NCBI RefSeq assembly: GCF_024172125.1
Contig: NZ_JAMZEA010000017.1
Location: 62,001 to 126,000, forward strand
Reading direction: 5' to 3'
DNA length: 64,000 nucleotides
DNA from: Actinomadura rupiterrae
GTDB lineage: Bacteria; Actinomycetota; Actinomycetes; Streptosporangiales; Streptosporangiaceae
The position numbers were made by a program, and so were the translations under genes. A model generated the notes under the pieces. That model did no database searches. It worked only from the letters and a program-made list of their open reading frames with translations, and was not told where the DNA came from. Numbering within the stretch: position 1 is the stretch's first letter; each line of letters begins with the position of its first letter. Below, in pieces: positions 42,263 to 52,757 of this stretch.

Positions 42263-42940
42263 ATGGCCGGACGTGCAGACCCCCTGGTGACCTGGCAGCA
42301 GGCCGCGGCGAGCATCGCCGCGATCGTCGACCGGCGGAACGCCGCGCATGCCGACCGGCTGGACGAGGTGTCCGATGAACCGCTGCCGCTGATCAAGCTG
42401 ATCGCCGACGACCCGCATCCGGCTGACATCACCGCGGCGTTGACCGTCCTTGCGCATCTGCGGTGGGAGCTGGACAAGCATGAAGGGGCTCTACTGCGGG
42501 CGGGGCAGGCCGCGGGCGTCTCCTACCGCGCGATGGGGCGGCCGTTGGGGCTGGACACCCGGCAGGCGGTGCGTGCACGTATGCAACGGTCGCTGGCACG
42601 TGCAGCCCACACCGGTGGTCACGTCCCGCCGGCGCCGACGCTGACGGAGGAGCAGTGGGTGGCCAAGTACGGTCGGCAGCTCCAAGATGCGACGCGTGAC
42701 CTGCTGAAGCACCGGCATGAGCTTGAGGGGCATGACATCGCTGAGGACCTTGAGGACCTCGAGGCGTCGCTCGAGGCGGTCCCGGCCGCCGCCGGTCGCG
42801 TCCGTGTGAAACGCCTCGGCGTCGTCGCCGCCCGGGTCCGTTACATGACCGACGACATCACCGGCACCCGCACGCCCGAGGCGCGTGCAGCGCTGCACTG
42901 CCTGCTGTCCCTGGTCGCCGACCACCGCGAGGTCAGCTGA
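42263..42940 (+). CDS. hypothetical helical protein with HTH-like segment
   Basis: The 225-residue product is mainly helical. It contains ITAALTVLAHLRWELDKHEG and an HTH-like piece (AGVSYRAMGRPLGLDTRQAV), and a charged C-terminal half (DIAEDLEDLEASLEAV). Proteins of this look are common in actinobacteria and are annotated as hypothetical. The family is not recognised. It may bind DNA through the HTH-like piece, which is a guess from pattern. Confidence 0.75.
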   Translation: MAGRADPLVTWQQAAASIAAIVDRRNAAHADRLDEVSDEPLPLIKLIADDPHPADITAALTVLAHLRWELDKHEGALLRAGQAAGVSYRAMGRPLGLDTRQAVRARMQRSLARAAHTGGHVPPAPTLTEEQWVAKYGRQLQDATRDLLKHRHELEGHDIAEDLEDLEASLEAVPAAAGRVRVKRLGVVAARVRYMTDDITGTRTPEARAALHCLLSLVADHREVS

Positions 42941-43389
42941 GCGTCACGGGATCTCGCTGAGATCCGACCTGACCACGCTGGGACCGCTCTTGGCGCTTGC
43001 TTCCGGGCTGGACAGGCCGGGCGACGCTCGTCTGGTGGGCGGCGGGTGTCCGCAGACGGTTGCGTGTGGAGGCGGCTAACCCCGGCACTGCTTCTTCATC
43101 GCGGCGCTGACGTGCTGCGAAGCTGACCAGTGGCCCCAAGCTGACCGAGTGAGCCCGTCGCATCGGTGCCGGCGAAGGCCCGGGCGATGGAGTTTCGCTT
43201 GGCCGACCATCAGAACCTGCCGACCGGTGACTGCCGCCTGGGTGGCGCCTCTCGTGGGCCGGTCTGGGACGACCTCAACGGCGACCGCGAGGCCGGAGAG
43301 AGCGTTCAACGGCATCTGCCTGACGGCCGCTTCGACTCACCCGGGCGCTATCGGCGGTGACGCTTCGCGACCGCCGAACGTCCTGAAGA
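42941..43389. other. intergenic; possible 57-64 residue plus-strand ORF
   Basis: A short frame at 43166-43360 gives a product with PVWDDLNGDREAGESVQ, somewhat protein-like and Asp/Gly rich, but with no good ribosome site. I see no other gene. Confidence 0.3.
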
Positions 43390-43761
43390 CTAGGGGGTAC
43401 CCACCATGTGCCCGAACCAGGAAGGGTCCCGCGACCCTCCATCGTCTTCGTGTGACTGGACGCGCCCAGACACCACGAAGCCGATCTTCTCACCTTCGAT
43501 GATGTGCACTACTGCCCCTTTGGGAACCGGGCCGCTCAAATCGACGACAAGGGCGAGTTCCTGTTCACTGGGACTTCGGATCAGAAGGCCATCATAGTAC
43601 GGCCCGAGCAGCATGGCCGAAACTCCTCCGAAATGCACATCGACCCTGCTGTCCGGAGGGCATTCTTTGCTGCTGCGCATCAGCAGCCTTCGATGGCCGA
43701 CCGTGTACTGCCAAACTTTAAAGTAGCGTGGCGACTCGAAGAACGTCTCCAACGAACCCAC
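43390..43761 (-). CDS. candidate immunity protein of the second RHS gene
   Basis: The 123-residue product begins MGSLETFFESPRYFKVWQYT and contains LLMRSSKECPPDSRVDVHFG and GAVVHIIEGEKIGFVVSGRV. No signal peptide or membrane span is visible and no family is recognised. It lies 71 bp downstream of the RHS gene on the same strand, where immunity genes sit. Codon use here is less GC-rich than in most neighbours, as in many toxin-tip and immunity genes. The immunity role is inferred from position. Confidence 0.7.
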   Translation of the reverse strand: MGSLETFFESPRYFKVWQYTVGHRRLLMRSSKECPPDSRVDVHFGGVSAMLLGPYYDGLLIRSPSEQELALVVDLSGPVPKGAVVHIIEGEKIGFVVSGRVQSHEDDGGSRDPSWFGHMVGTP

Positions 43762-43832
43762 CTTATCAACGGACGCGGTTCAGGTGAAAGGTCTTCACGA
43801 TACCATGAGGGGTGCCCTAGCCTGCAGGGCGC

Positions 43833-46800
43833 CTACCAGTCTTCCGGCTTCGGAATTCCCCCTGGAACTGGTTTGCCGCCTTCATAGAACGTCACATTGT
43901 TCCAGTCGAGGCGCCCGCGCTGAACCATTCGTCCGATCTGCCCCATCTCCCATTCTGTGGCGTGCCAGTTCTTGCCTACTCCATTAGTGTAGGCTTTCAT
44001 GAATTTTTCGGCGGGGGTGGCTCCATCGAAACCGTCCAAGGCGACCGCGACTTTGGAATTATCCTTGAGGGCCTGGGTGACGTTGGCCATCCATTGGGCG
44101 AGGGGCTGTCCGTTGGCCTGTCCGATAATCTGCTCGTAGTCTGGGCCATTGAAGTTGTAGGCGCCTTCAATTTCCTTGGTGAGCTTGTCGGCGTGCGGAC
44201 CGATTCCCAGGACGAGGGGGCCGCATGCGGCGTTGTGGACGAGGATCGGCGTATCGCCTGCGTCCACGAAATAGGTGTGGAGGCCGTCGACCGTCAGGTT
44301 GTAGGTGACGGCGGTCGTGCTGTAGGTCAGAGTTGTGAGGACTCGGACCGACCCGCCCCAGGTGGTCTGCAGCCGCTCGCCGGCTTTGAGGCTTTGTGCA
44401 GGGACCCACGCGTGCCTCGTGACGTCCCAGTACTTGTGGCCGCTGGTACCGACGATCGTCTTCGGGCCGTGCGCGCCCTCGATTGTCACGTCGGTGTAGT
44501 GACGGTCGGTGTGCGTCACGTGGATCGCGGTTACCGTGTGCACCTGGTCGGCTGTTCCCGGTTTTACTCCGGGAACGGCGTTTTTGATTTTATCGCCGAC
44601 CTTGATGTCTTGTATTTTCTTGCTGGTTCCGTCCGCCATTGGAACCAGCGTTCCCGGGGTGAAACTCTGGCACCCGTCGGCAAGGAGCCTGCCCAAGATC
44701 CGCCCGAAGAACTTCCCGGCGAGTGCGAGTCCTACCCGCAGGCCTCCTTCGAGGGCCGCGTGCTTCCAGTCTCCGTCCGACAGGTACCAGGTGACGTTGA
44801 TGGCTGTCGCGCCCCAGCCGACTGGGCCGGGGACCATGCCGAGTGCGCCCAGGGCTTCGTGTCTGTCCGCGTCGGTCATCGGGGCGCAGAGCTGGTGCTC
44901 CTCGGGGTAGAGCGAGCAGAGGACGGCGAGGTACTCGTCGTGTATCTGGCTGCCGCCTGGTACGCCTGATGACCATTTGACTTGGCTTTCGAGCCATGCG
45001 ATCTGCATTTTCCGCGAGGCGGCGGCGAAGTCCTTGGGGACATAGACCGTTATGGTTATGCCGTGCTGTGTCGAGGTCGAGTGTCCCCCACCGCGCAGGT
45101 TCCCGTTTCCTGAGTGCCCGCAGGTGTGGGTCTCCCAGCAGTTGGGGTCTGGGACGGTGCGGCCGTCGGGGGTTTGGGTGGTGCCGTTGCCGTTGTGGGC
45201 GCAGGCGTCGGGGCCGGTGCCTCCGTTGCATATGTTCAGGCCTGAGGGGTCGCTGTTGCTGACGGGGTTGCCGCCGGCGTAGGTGTAGCCGTTCTGTTCT
45301 TGCTGTGAGGTTGCCGCCAGGAGCGGGTCGAGGCTGGCGAAGCGGCCGAGGCCCGGGTCGTACCAGCGGGCCCCGATGTCGGTGAGACCTGTGGTCTGGT
45401 CCTCGACGTCGCCGAGGAAGCCGTGGTTGTCGGGCCAGTAGGTGGGTTTGGTGCCGCGGGGGGCGCCGTAGGGGGTGGTCTGGCGCCAGGTGGGCTGGTT
45501 CCAGTCGGTGTCGATGGCGAAGGAGCCGGTGCCGTGCGGGTCGGCGGTCTCGAGGGTGAGCTTGGTGGTTCCGGTGGCGTCGACGGTGCGGATCGAGGTG
45601 AGGCCGCCGGGTTGCGGGTAGTAGCGGATGCCGCTGGTCTTGCCGGTGGTGGTGTTGAGGGTGAGCTGTTCGTTGCTCAGGTAGAGCGTGGTGGTGGCGG
45701 CGGTGGGGTCTTTTTGGAGGAGGAGGTGTCCGTCGGCGTCGTAGAGGTAGGAGGGGCCGCCGTTGGTGGTGGTGACGGTGGACAGTTCGCCTTGGTCGGT
45801 CCAGCCCAGTGCCCGGTCGTCGGTGGACTGGTCGGGTTGGCCGGGGTTGGTGAGGGTGGTGCGCTGGGTGGTGTTGCCGACCTTGTCGTAGCCGAAGGTC
45901 TGTTTCTGGGTGGTGACCGGGGTCGCGGTCGGGTCGGTGGCGGTGTCGATGGTGGCCGATGTGAGCGTATGGGGCTGGGGGTTGCCTGAACCGGCGTACT
46001 TGTAGGTGGTGACGCTGTCGCCGTTGCCGGCGAGCCCGTGGCGGGTTTCGCTCTTGCGTTGTCCGAGCGGGTCCAGGTCCCAGCTGGTCCAGTAGGCGCC
46101 GCCGAGGATGCCGGAGCCGACGGTGGCGCCCTTGTTGCCGGAGGGGTCGGCCGCGCAGTCGTCGGTGGCGGTCCAGGCTTGGGTGAGCCGGTCAAGGGTG
46201 TCGTAGGCGAAGCATTGGGTTTCGCTTTGGGTGCCTTGGCGGGTGGTGCTTTGCTTGGTGGGGTTGCCGGCCGGGTCGTAGGCGTAGCGGTCTTCGTTGA
46301 TCGGGGTGGTGGAGCGGTCGGTGTAGGTGAACTGCCGGTCCAGCAGCCGGGCGGTGTGGTCGTCGTAGGCGTAGGTGGCGAAGGCGGGCTTGTTGATGGT
46401 GCCGGCCTTGACCTGGGCGACCTGTCCGTAGGCGGTGTAGCGGACTTCGCTGGCGTAGCCGGTGTCGCCGTTGGTGGCTCCGGGCAGGTCCATGCCGTTG
46501 AGGACCGTCCAGCCGTACGTGACGGTCTCTTCGGGCAGGGGCCCGTTGTCCTGGCCGTTGTAGTAGTCGTCGATGTGGAGTCCGGCGCGGCTGGTGTAGT
46601 CGTGCCAGACGGTGTGGTCGCCCTTCAGGGCGCCTTCGCTGGCGGGGAGGGCGACGGTGCTGGCGAGGGGTTGGCCGAACAGGTCGTAGCCGTCGGTGAC
46701 GTGGGTGGTGTAGCCGCGTTGCTTGCCGGTGAGCCCGCCGACGGTGGTGTTGCCGGATGCGTCGTAGCGGGTGGAGGAGGTCAGGTGGCCGATCGGGTTG

Positions 46801-48067
46801 GTCAGGCCGGGGATGTCGGGCTGGCCGTCGGGGGTGAGGTTGTCGTAGGTCCAGGAGGCGATCTGCTTGGCCGGGTCGGCGGTGGGTCCGTGGAACGAGC
46901 CGGTCTTTCGGCCGAGGGTGTCGTAGGTGAAGGAGATGGTGGCGTTGTTGGCGTCGGTGGTCTGCTTGACGTGTCCGAGCTGGTCGTAGGTGAGGGTGGT
47001 GGTTCCGGCGTCGGGGTCCTTCTTGGTCACCGGCCTGCCGAGGTTGTCGTAGTCGGTGTGCCAGGTGTCGCCGGAGGCCTGGTTGGTGAGGTCGGTCTGG
47101 TTGCCGCGGGCGTCGTAGCCGTAGGTGACGGCCTGCTCGTTGTCGTTGCTGGCGGTGGTCGAGCCTCCGGTGATGGTGACGGTGGTGACCGGCGCGGTCC
47201 CGGTCCCGTTGGTGACCGTGACGGTGGGTCGCGTGGTGTAGTCGGCGACCTTGGTCGTGCGGTTCGCGGCGTCGGTGACGGTCTGGGTGGCGACCCCGCC
47301 GGGGGGCGGGACGGTGATGGTCTTGTCGCCGAGGTAGGCGGTGGCGGTCTGCTCCCGTGGCTGGGACTGGTAGTAGGACGTGGTCAAGATGGCGCGGCCG
47401 AGGCCGTCGAGGGTGGTGACGGTCTGGTTGGGGATCTTGGCGTCGTCGGCGGCCGCCAGGGTGGTGTTGGGGGCGCTGGCGGGGTCCCAGTAGGGGCTGT
47501 TGGCCTTCCAGACCCAGCCGTGGGTGTCGTAGAAGGTGTTGGTGAGCAGCCGCCCGCCCTGGGGTGTGGGTTGCTGGGTCTGGATGGGGCGCAGGAGCGC
47601 GTCGTAGAGCTTGGTCGCCACGGCGTAGCCGTTGGCGTCGTTGGCGGTCTGCGTGGTGACCGAGGACGGCCCGGTGTTGGTGATCCGGTAGCTGTACTTG
47701 AGGTTGGCGGGTTGGCTGGTGGGCCGCGAGTTGGTCCATACCGCGGTCAGGCGCCCGAGACCGTCGTAGGTGCTGCGGGCGGTGATGCCGTTGGGGTCGG
47801 TGGAGGCGACCGTGAGGCCGTGCGCCGGTTCCAGCACGGCCGTGCCGACCTGGCCGAGCGGGTTCGTGGTGGTGATCTTGTTGAGGATTCCGTTGGCCGC
47901 GGTGCGCGTCACGTGGCTGTGCGCGCCGGCGGCGTCCCAGGTGTCGGTCGCGATTCCGCTGGCGTCGTAGGTGGTGGCCTCCTTCACCTGCCAGGTGACC
48001 TTCTGGGTGGCCGGGTCGTAGACGGCCGCGCGGGTCTCGGAGATGTTGCCGGTGGAGGGGATGTACA
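43833..48067 (-). pseudogene. RHS toxin with HINT domain, 5' end lost at a CRISPR fragment
   Basis: The frame, open to 48299, carries about 1410 residues of RHS/YD repeats from YIPSTGNISETRAAVYDP onward, the core end GARWYDPGLGRFASLDP... SDPSGL, a pretoxin-HINT protease domain (CQSFTPGTLVPMADG, TSGHKYWDV, a final ILVHNA) and a 130-residue toxin tip (GPLVLGIGPHADKLTKEI to IPKPEDW) of a type I cannot name. Compared with the 2207-residue RHS at 16934, the signal peptide and N-terminal third are missing. At 48068 the frame runs into CRISPR repeats, which marks a recombination joint. It may act only as a store of toxin tips. Confidence 0.85.
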
Positions 48068-48200
48068 GGGGATGGTCCCAGGCCGTTGGCGTGCGAGAGC
48101 GCCAGCTGCACGTGCTCCCCGCGCACGCGGGGATGGTCCGTCGTAACTGGGTCCGCGTCGCGGAAGTCGTCGGTGCTCCCCGCGCACGCGGGGATGGTCC
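48068..48200. CRISPR. orphan CRISPR fragment, type I-E-like repeats
   Basis: Two identical 28-bp repeats occupy 48112-48139 and 48173-48200. They start GTGCTCCCCGCG and end CGCGGGGATGGTCC, with the CCCCGCG/CGCGGGG hairpin typical of actinobacterial type I-E arrays. A third copy is cut down to its last 11 bases (GGGGATGGTCC) at 48068-48078. The spacers at 48079-48111 and 48140-48172 are both exactly 33 bp. No cas gene is in the window. Confidence 0.9.
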
Positions 48201-48483
48201 CGCGGCAGCAGCCCCGAGTGCTCTCGTGCATGCGAGACTGTGCACGGACCTGCTTGAGCACCTGGTCTGAGGGTTGGCGAAGACGGTGGGCGGGCGCATA
48301 CCGACCGCGACCTCGCCGGGAGCGAGACAGAGTCGGCAACTCGTTCCAACTCCTCCCGGCGGGGCCTCGCCTCATCGTCTCCCTGCTCTCGCACTCACAG
48401 GCCGAGTTACGCCCAACACTTCTGGATCGGCGCTTAGCGCTCGACCGCTGCGCCGGTGGCCGAGCACTGGATGTGCCGGCTGG

Positions 48484-49704
48484 CTAACGCAGATACTTCA
48501 AGCGCGGTACGAATCGTCCGATCCGGAAGAAGCTGCCCTCGGTCCTCCAGGCGAGGGAGTCTCGCGCGCTCCATCCGACAGTGCCGCGGAAGGGCACGAG
48601 GCTTGCGGTCAGCAGGGTCAGCGCCGGCCGCGCCTCGGCCAGGGGTGCGATCATCACAACCAGGACCGTTGTCGTCCACAGGATTTTGAAGTTCCGTGCT
48701 CCTCGGACCGGGGTGAAGGCGGCGAGCACCAGCCAGATTTGGTGATGGGTCCAGGAGATCGGTGAGATCGCCAAGCTGGCCGCTCCCATGATCACCAGTG
48801 CAGCAAGGTGGTTTCCGTTCCGGTCGGCGCAGGTGGCCCGCCAAAGCGAGGACGCGAAGACGGTTGCTGCGGTAATGCACCAGATGGCCGTTCCAAGGTT
48901 TCCGGTTATGGCCAGTCGTTGAAGTGTTGCGGCCAGTGAGATGTTGCCACTGGAGGTGAACGCGTGAACTTTGGTGCCGTCGAATATCGTCGATGTCCAG
49001 AAGTGGAGGCTGTCGCGGGGCAGGAAGATCAAGGCGAGGATGATGGTGGCAAGGAACGTCAGGGCCGCAGTGACGGCATTGCGGCGGCTGCCTGAGGTCA
49101 CCAGATAGGGAATGTAGATCAACGGGGTCAGTTTGATGCCGGACAGCGTCCCTATGATCAGCCCGGGCACGCGGCTTCTTCCGGCGTTGAGTATGGCGAG
49201 AGCTGTGGGCGCGGCGAGAATGAGGCTGATCTGTCCGAATCGAAGGTCACTTGCCACTGGGGCACTGACTGCGAGAGCCGCGAAGATTGCGCCGCTGAGC
49301 AAGGTGAATCCATGGGCGGTTTTTGAGAGCGCGCGCCCTGCGGTCACGGCGAGGATGGCTATCGATACCAAGGTGAGGGAGGTCCAAGTTATCGCAGCCG
49401 TGAGGAACGGCATCCGGTTGAGCGGAAATAGCAGGATGCCTGCGAACGGCGGGTATGTGAATCCATCTTGGATGCCCGAGTGGTAGGCGTAGAGGCCTGC
49501 GCCGTCGTTCAGGCCGCGTGTGGAGGTCAAGTAGACTTTCAGGTCGTCCACTCTTTCGCCGCCGGACGGGCCGGCAAGGCTTGCGTAGGCGACCTTCCCT
49601 GCTACAGCGAGTCCCGCGCACCAGGCCACGACGCCGGCGGCCAACTCGGCCGTCTCCCGCCCCGACCTGGCCGCCGACTTCTGAAGAACTGGCCTCTGTG
49701 GCAT
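48484..49704 (-). CDS. GT87/DUF2029-family membrane glycosyltransferase
   Basis: From the ATG at 49704 (GGAG eight bases before it) the product has about 406 residues. It is a multi-span protein with the GT87 pattern: VDDLKVYLTSTRGLNDGAGL, YAYHSGIQDGFTYPPFAGIL near the N-terminus, and helices such as LVSIAILAVTAGRAL and AALTFLATIILALIFLP. GT87 enzymes use polyprenyl-phosphate-mannose to extend cell-envelope glycans. The Asp pair in the first loop (VDDLK) is the likely catalytic or metal site. The last 30 residues are Arg-rich and may not be original. An ATG at 49746 is an alternative start. Confidence 0.85.
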   Translation of the reverse strand: MPQRPVLQKSAARSGRETAELAAGVVAWCAGLAVAGKVAYASLAGPSGGERVDDLKVYLTSTRGLNDGAGLYAYHSGIQDGFTYPPFAGILLFPLNRMPFLTAAITWTSLTLVSIAILAVTAGRALSKTAHGFTLLSGAIFAALAVSAPVASDLRFGQISLILAAPTALAILNAGRSRVPGLIIGTLSGIKLTPLIYIPYLVTSGSRRNAVTAALTFLATIILALIFLPRDSLHFWTSTIFDGTKVHAFTSSGNISLAATLQRLAITGNLGTAIWCITAATVFASSLWRATCADRNGNHLAALVIMGAASLAISPISWTHHQIWLVLAAFTPVRGARNFKILWTTTVLVVMIAPLAEARPALTLLTASLVPFRGTVGWSARDSLAWRTEGSFFRIGRFVPRLKYLR

Positions 49705-49746
49705 TAACGTCACTCCACGAACTTGCGGGGCTTGAGGCGTTGTCAT

Positions 49747-50361
49747 CCCGCAGATGACTGCAGGACGGAAAGCCCTATGGGCGGGAGGCCCGCCGGGGCC
49801 GATAATTTCGAAACCTTGCTAGTGCGCTGGGTTCACCGGGATGATCTCGCCGACTGAATCGGGAAAGAGTTCACTCAGGTGTGGCTGCTCAGGCTTGGCT
49901 GGTATCACGGTCGACGACTCGGGATGTTTGCACACGGCGGCACCGATATTTCCATCCGGGCCCGGCTGTTAGATGTGCGCCACTGCCATTCGGGCCGATT
50001 CTGGTTTTGGCCTCTACACCAGCATGCTTGTGATCGGGAAAGGGCACCATCGGGCGAGGGACGGGTTTATTCGGCCCAGCCGCAGGCGGAGGTACTCGCC
50101 TCGGTGCCCGTCTTCGGAACTAGGGGTGCCGCTCCCTCCGCGGAAGGAGGTTCGGCTTCGTCTTCGCTGGTCGTGGACGGGCGTGGGCGCGGCAGCTATT
50201 GCCAGCGCAGGGTGGATCGTCCGGCATCGTCTGAAGCGGATACCTTGACGATCGAGGTCCGAGCCGCGCGGGTCGACTGGGCTGCGTTCCTTGCGGCTGT
50301 CACCAGGGGAGGCGGTTGGAGGGCCCCGGTGGAAGGGGGAACGTGATGTGCCGTTGCGGGG
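49747..50361. other. gene-poor stretch, ~615 bp
   Basis: I see no gene with protein character. One plus-strand frame from 49879 is open for 155 codons but is low-complexity and shadow-like. The stretch probably holds promoters for the glycosyltransferase gene. Confidence 0.4.
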
Positions 50362-51024
50362 TCAGCGCATCATGTTGCTCTCGTAGGCGAAGATCACCAA
50401 CTGGATGCGGTCACGGGCGTCGAGTTTGGCGAGCAGGTTGCTGACGTGAGACTTCACGGTCGCCCGTGACAGGCGGAGTTCGAGTGCGATCTCGTCGTTG
50501 GTGCGGCCGCGGGCGACGAGGTGGAGGACCTCGCGTTCACGTTGGGTGATCAGGGACAGGCGCTGGGCTGCTCCAACGGCCTCTTGGGGGCGTTGGGTGA
50601 ACTCCTCGATGAGCTTGCGGGTGATGCTGGGAGAAAGGAGTGCCTCGCCCGAGGAGACGATGCGGATCGCGGTCAGCAGGTCAGCCGCGGGAGTGTCCTT
50701 GAGCAGGAATCCGCTCGCGCCGGCGTACAAGGCGTCGAAGACGTATCGGTCGAGGTTGAACGTGGTGAGGATCAGTACCCGGGTGTGGTCTGGGCCGTAG
50801 GTCTGTGTGATGGTCTGTGTGGCTGTGATGCCGTCGGAATCCGGCATTTGCACGTCCATCAACACCACATCCGGCCGTGTCCGGGTGACCTCGGCGACGG
50901 CCTGTTCACCGGTTGCCGCCTCTCCGACCACGTGCATGTCGGGGGTGCTCTGCAGGAGGAGCCGCAGGCCCGTCCGGACGATCTCCTGATCGTCGGCGAC
51001 TACCACTTTGATCTTCGCGGTCAC
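50362..51024 (-). CDS. NarL/LuxR-family response regulator
   Basis: The 220-residue protein has a receiver domain with the acidic pair in VVVADDQEIVR, phospho-acceptor Asp57 in VVLMDVQMPDSDG and the conserved Lys in GFLLKDTPA, followed by a LuxR HTH (LSLITQREREVLHLVARGRT... LRLSRATVKSHVSNLLAKLD). It should bind DNA on phosphorylation. No intact kinase lies beside it: the upstream DNA (51025-51500) holds only broken kinase-like pieces. An intact kinase without a regulator lies at 57297. Confidence 0.95.
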   Translation of the reverse strand: MTAKIKVVVADDQEIVRTGLRLLLQSTPDMHVVGEAATGEQAVAEVTRTRPDVVLMDVQMPDSDGITATQTITQTYGPDHTRVLILTTFNLDRYVFDALYAGASGFLLKDTPAADLLTAIRIVSSGEALLSPSITRKLIEEFTQRPQEAVGAAQRLSLITQREREVLHLVARGRTNDEIALELRLSRATVKSHVSNLLAKLDARDRIQLVIFAYESNMMR

Positions 51025-51845
51025 GTCCTCACCACCGGTGGCCTCGCCTCGGCTCGGATGGCCTGCGGTTCCTGGCGCCGGCCTCGGACCGGCCCCTGGG
51101 GGCGCTGGTCTCGCATCCCAGATCGCCGCGTCCCTGATCGCTTCGGTCGACGACGCCCCTCACCTGGGCGGCACCCGCCAAAGCGCGCCCGGTCACCGTG
51201 GTCGTCTCGAAGGTCACCTTGGTCGTCCCGAAGGACTGACCGGCCTGCTCGGGCTGCGTGGGGAGTACGCGGCGTCCGGGGCTGCCTCGCCGGTGGTGCT
51301 GATGGCGTTGGCCGCAGCATCACGGAGTTCACCGGCCCTGCGGGGTCGTGGTTCGGTGATGGTCGGCCAGAGCGCGGCATGGTCGCGGCTGTCGCGCCTG
51401 TTGCGTGCCGCTGGCCGAGGTCTGTCGTTTCGCCGCGCTGCGGAGCCGATGGCCGGTGAAGCTGTTGGTCCGCTTTCACCCCGCGCCCGGCGGCTGCGCT
51501 GAGCCTGGCAGCCGCTCAGACAGGCGCAGAGGGCACTGGGGTGGGTGGGTCCGTGTCGGTGGCCAGGTGGGCGACCTGCAGCAGCGCGGGCAACGCGCCG
51601 AGGAGGGGCCGGCCGACCGATCCCCGGTGGCCGTTGTTGGGGGGACCTCACGGAGCTGACCTTAACCATCGGGCCGCAGGCTTGTCCTCCGTCCCCGGCA
51701 TGAGGCGGATCGGTGGGTCTGGGGACCGATGGGGGCGTCTGTTCGCCGGGCGGGCGACGGGGTGAACGAAGAGTTCCGCCGCCCGATGTGCCGGACCACC
51801 GCGTTGAGGAGGCTGGTCTAAGAACCGACAGCCGTAGGAGAGCCG
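51025..51845. other. possible decayed histidine kinase, ~820 bp
   Basis: There is no intact gene. Just before the regulator, minus-strand pieces in different frames read DQGRGDLG and GMRDQRPQGPVRGR, reminiscent of the DNGRG...GLxGMRER boxes of NarL-type kinase ATPase domains, and one frame stops in a TGA that overlaps the regulator's GTG. This suggests a decayed kinase, but the similarity is weak. A 21-bp direct repeat (GGTCACCGTGGTCGTCTCGA and a near copy) lies at 51191-51233. Confidence 0.3.
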
Positions 51846-52757
51846 ATGCTGAGGGTGTCGCATCTGAGTAAGCGGTACGGGCCTGTCCTTGCGGTGGACG
51901 ATGTGTCCTTCGAGGTCAGGCCGGGGCGGGTGACCGGCTTTCTGGGACCGAACGGGGCGGGCAAGACCACCACGCTCCGCATGATCCTCGGCCTGGACGC
52001 GCCGTCCGGCGGCCAGGCGCTGGTGGACGGCCGGCCCTACCGCCGGCTGCGGCGCCCCTTGCTGCATATGGGCGCGCTGCTGGACGCCGGCGCCGTCCAC
52101 CCCGGGCGGACCGGACGCCAGCATCTTTTCGCGCTGGCGCGCAGCAACGGCATCGGCACAGCGCGAGCCGACGCCGTGCTGGAGGAGGTCGGCATGGCTG
52201 CCGCCGCACGTCGGCGGGTCGGTGGTTACTCCCTGGGCATGAGGCAACGTCTGGGGATCGCTGCGGCGCTCTTGGGGGATCCGGGGATCGTCGTGTTCGA
52301 CGAGCCCACCAACGGGCTGGATCCCGAGGGGATCCAGTGGACGCGCAGCCTGTTTCGGCGCCTGGCCGCGGAGGGCCGGGTCGTGTTCGTCTCCAGCCAT
52401 CTGATGAGCGAGATGGAGAACACCGCCGACCATCTCGTCGTCATCGGGCACGGCCGTCTGATCTGCGACACCCCGGTGGCCGACCTGGTTGCCGGCCGCG
52501 GCGGCACGCGCGTGGTGGTCCGGGCCGTCGGTGGCATCGAGCGGTTCGAGCGGTTGCTCGGCAGCGGCGGAGCCACCACCGAGCTGCTCGCCGATGGCGC
52601 CCTGCAGGTCCGTGGCTTGTCGGCTGAGCAGGTGGGCGACCTGGCGGCCTCGCACGGGATCCGGATCAGGGAGCTGACCACCCATCATCGTTCCCTTGAG
52701 GAGGTCTTCATGGAGCTGACCGGTCGCAGTGCCCAGTCCAGGTTCCAGGTCAGGTGA
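51846..52757 (+). CDS. ABC transporter ATP-binding protein
   Basis: The 303-residue protein has all ABC motifs: Walker A GPNGAGKTTTLRM, signature YSLGMRQRLGIAAALLG, Walker B IVVFDEPTNGLDPEG and the H-loop SSHLMSEME. The C-terminal 90 residues and the absence of membrane spans fit the antibiotic/bacitracin-type exporters (BcrA-like). It is coupled by GTGA to a membrane partner. The pair could export or detoxify a peptide; it lies about 2 kb before the JmjC cluster. Confidence 0.95.
   Translation: MLRVSHLSKRYGPVLAVDDVSFEVRPGRVTGFLGPNGAGKTTTLRMILGLDAPSGGQALVDGRPYRRLRRPLLHMGALLDAGAVHPGRTGRQHLFALARSNGIGTARADAVLEEVGMAAAARRRVGGYSLGMRQRLGIAAALLGDPGIVVFDEPTNGLDPEGIQWTRSLFRRLAAEGRVVFVSSHLMSEMENTADHLVVIGHGRLICDTPVADLVAGRGGTRVVVRAVGGIERFERLLGSGGATTELLADGALQVRGLSAEQVGDLAASHGIRIRELTTHHRSLEEVFMELTGRSAQSRFQVR

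Noticed and set aside
46038..48146. 702-codon plus-strand frame opposite the second RHS gene
   Set aside because: Low-complexity Gly/Val sequence produced by the complementary RHS codon pattern; no motif.
48218..48243. possible fourth, degenerate CRISPR repeat (GTGCTC...TGCATGCGAG)
   Set aside because: Similar to the repeat with gaps, but the spacer before it would be only 17 bp against 33 bp for the others.
49879..50346. 155-codon plus-strand frame before the response regulator
   Set aside because: No family pattern and shadow-like composition; no ribosome site.
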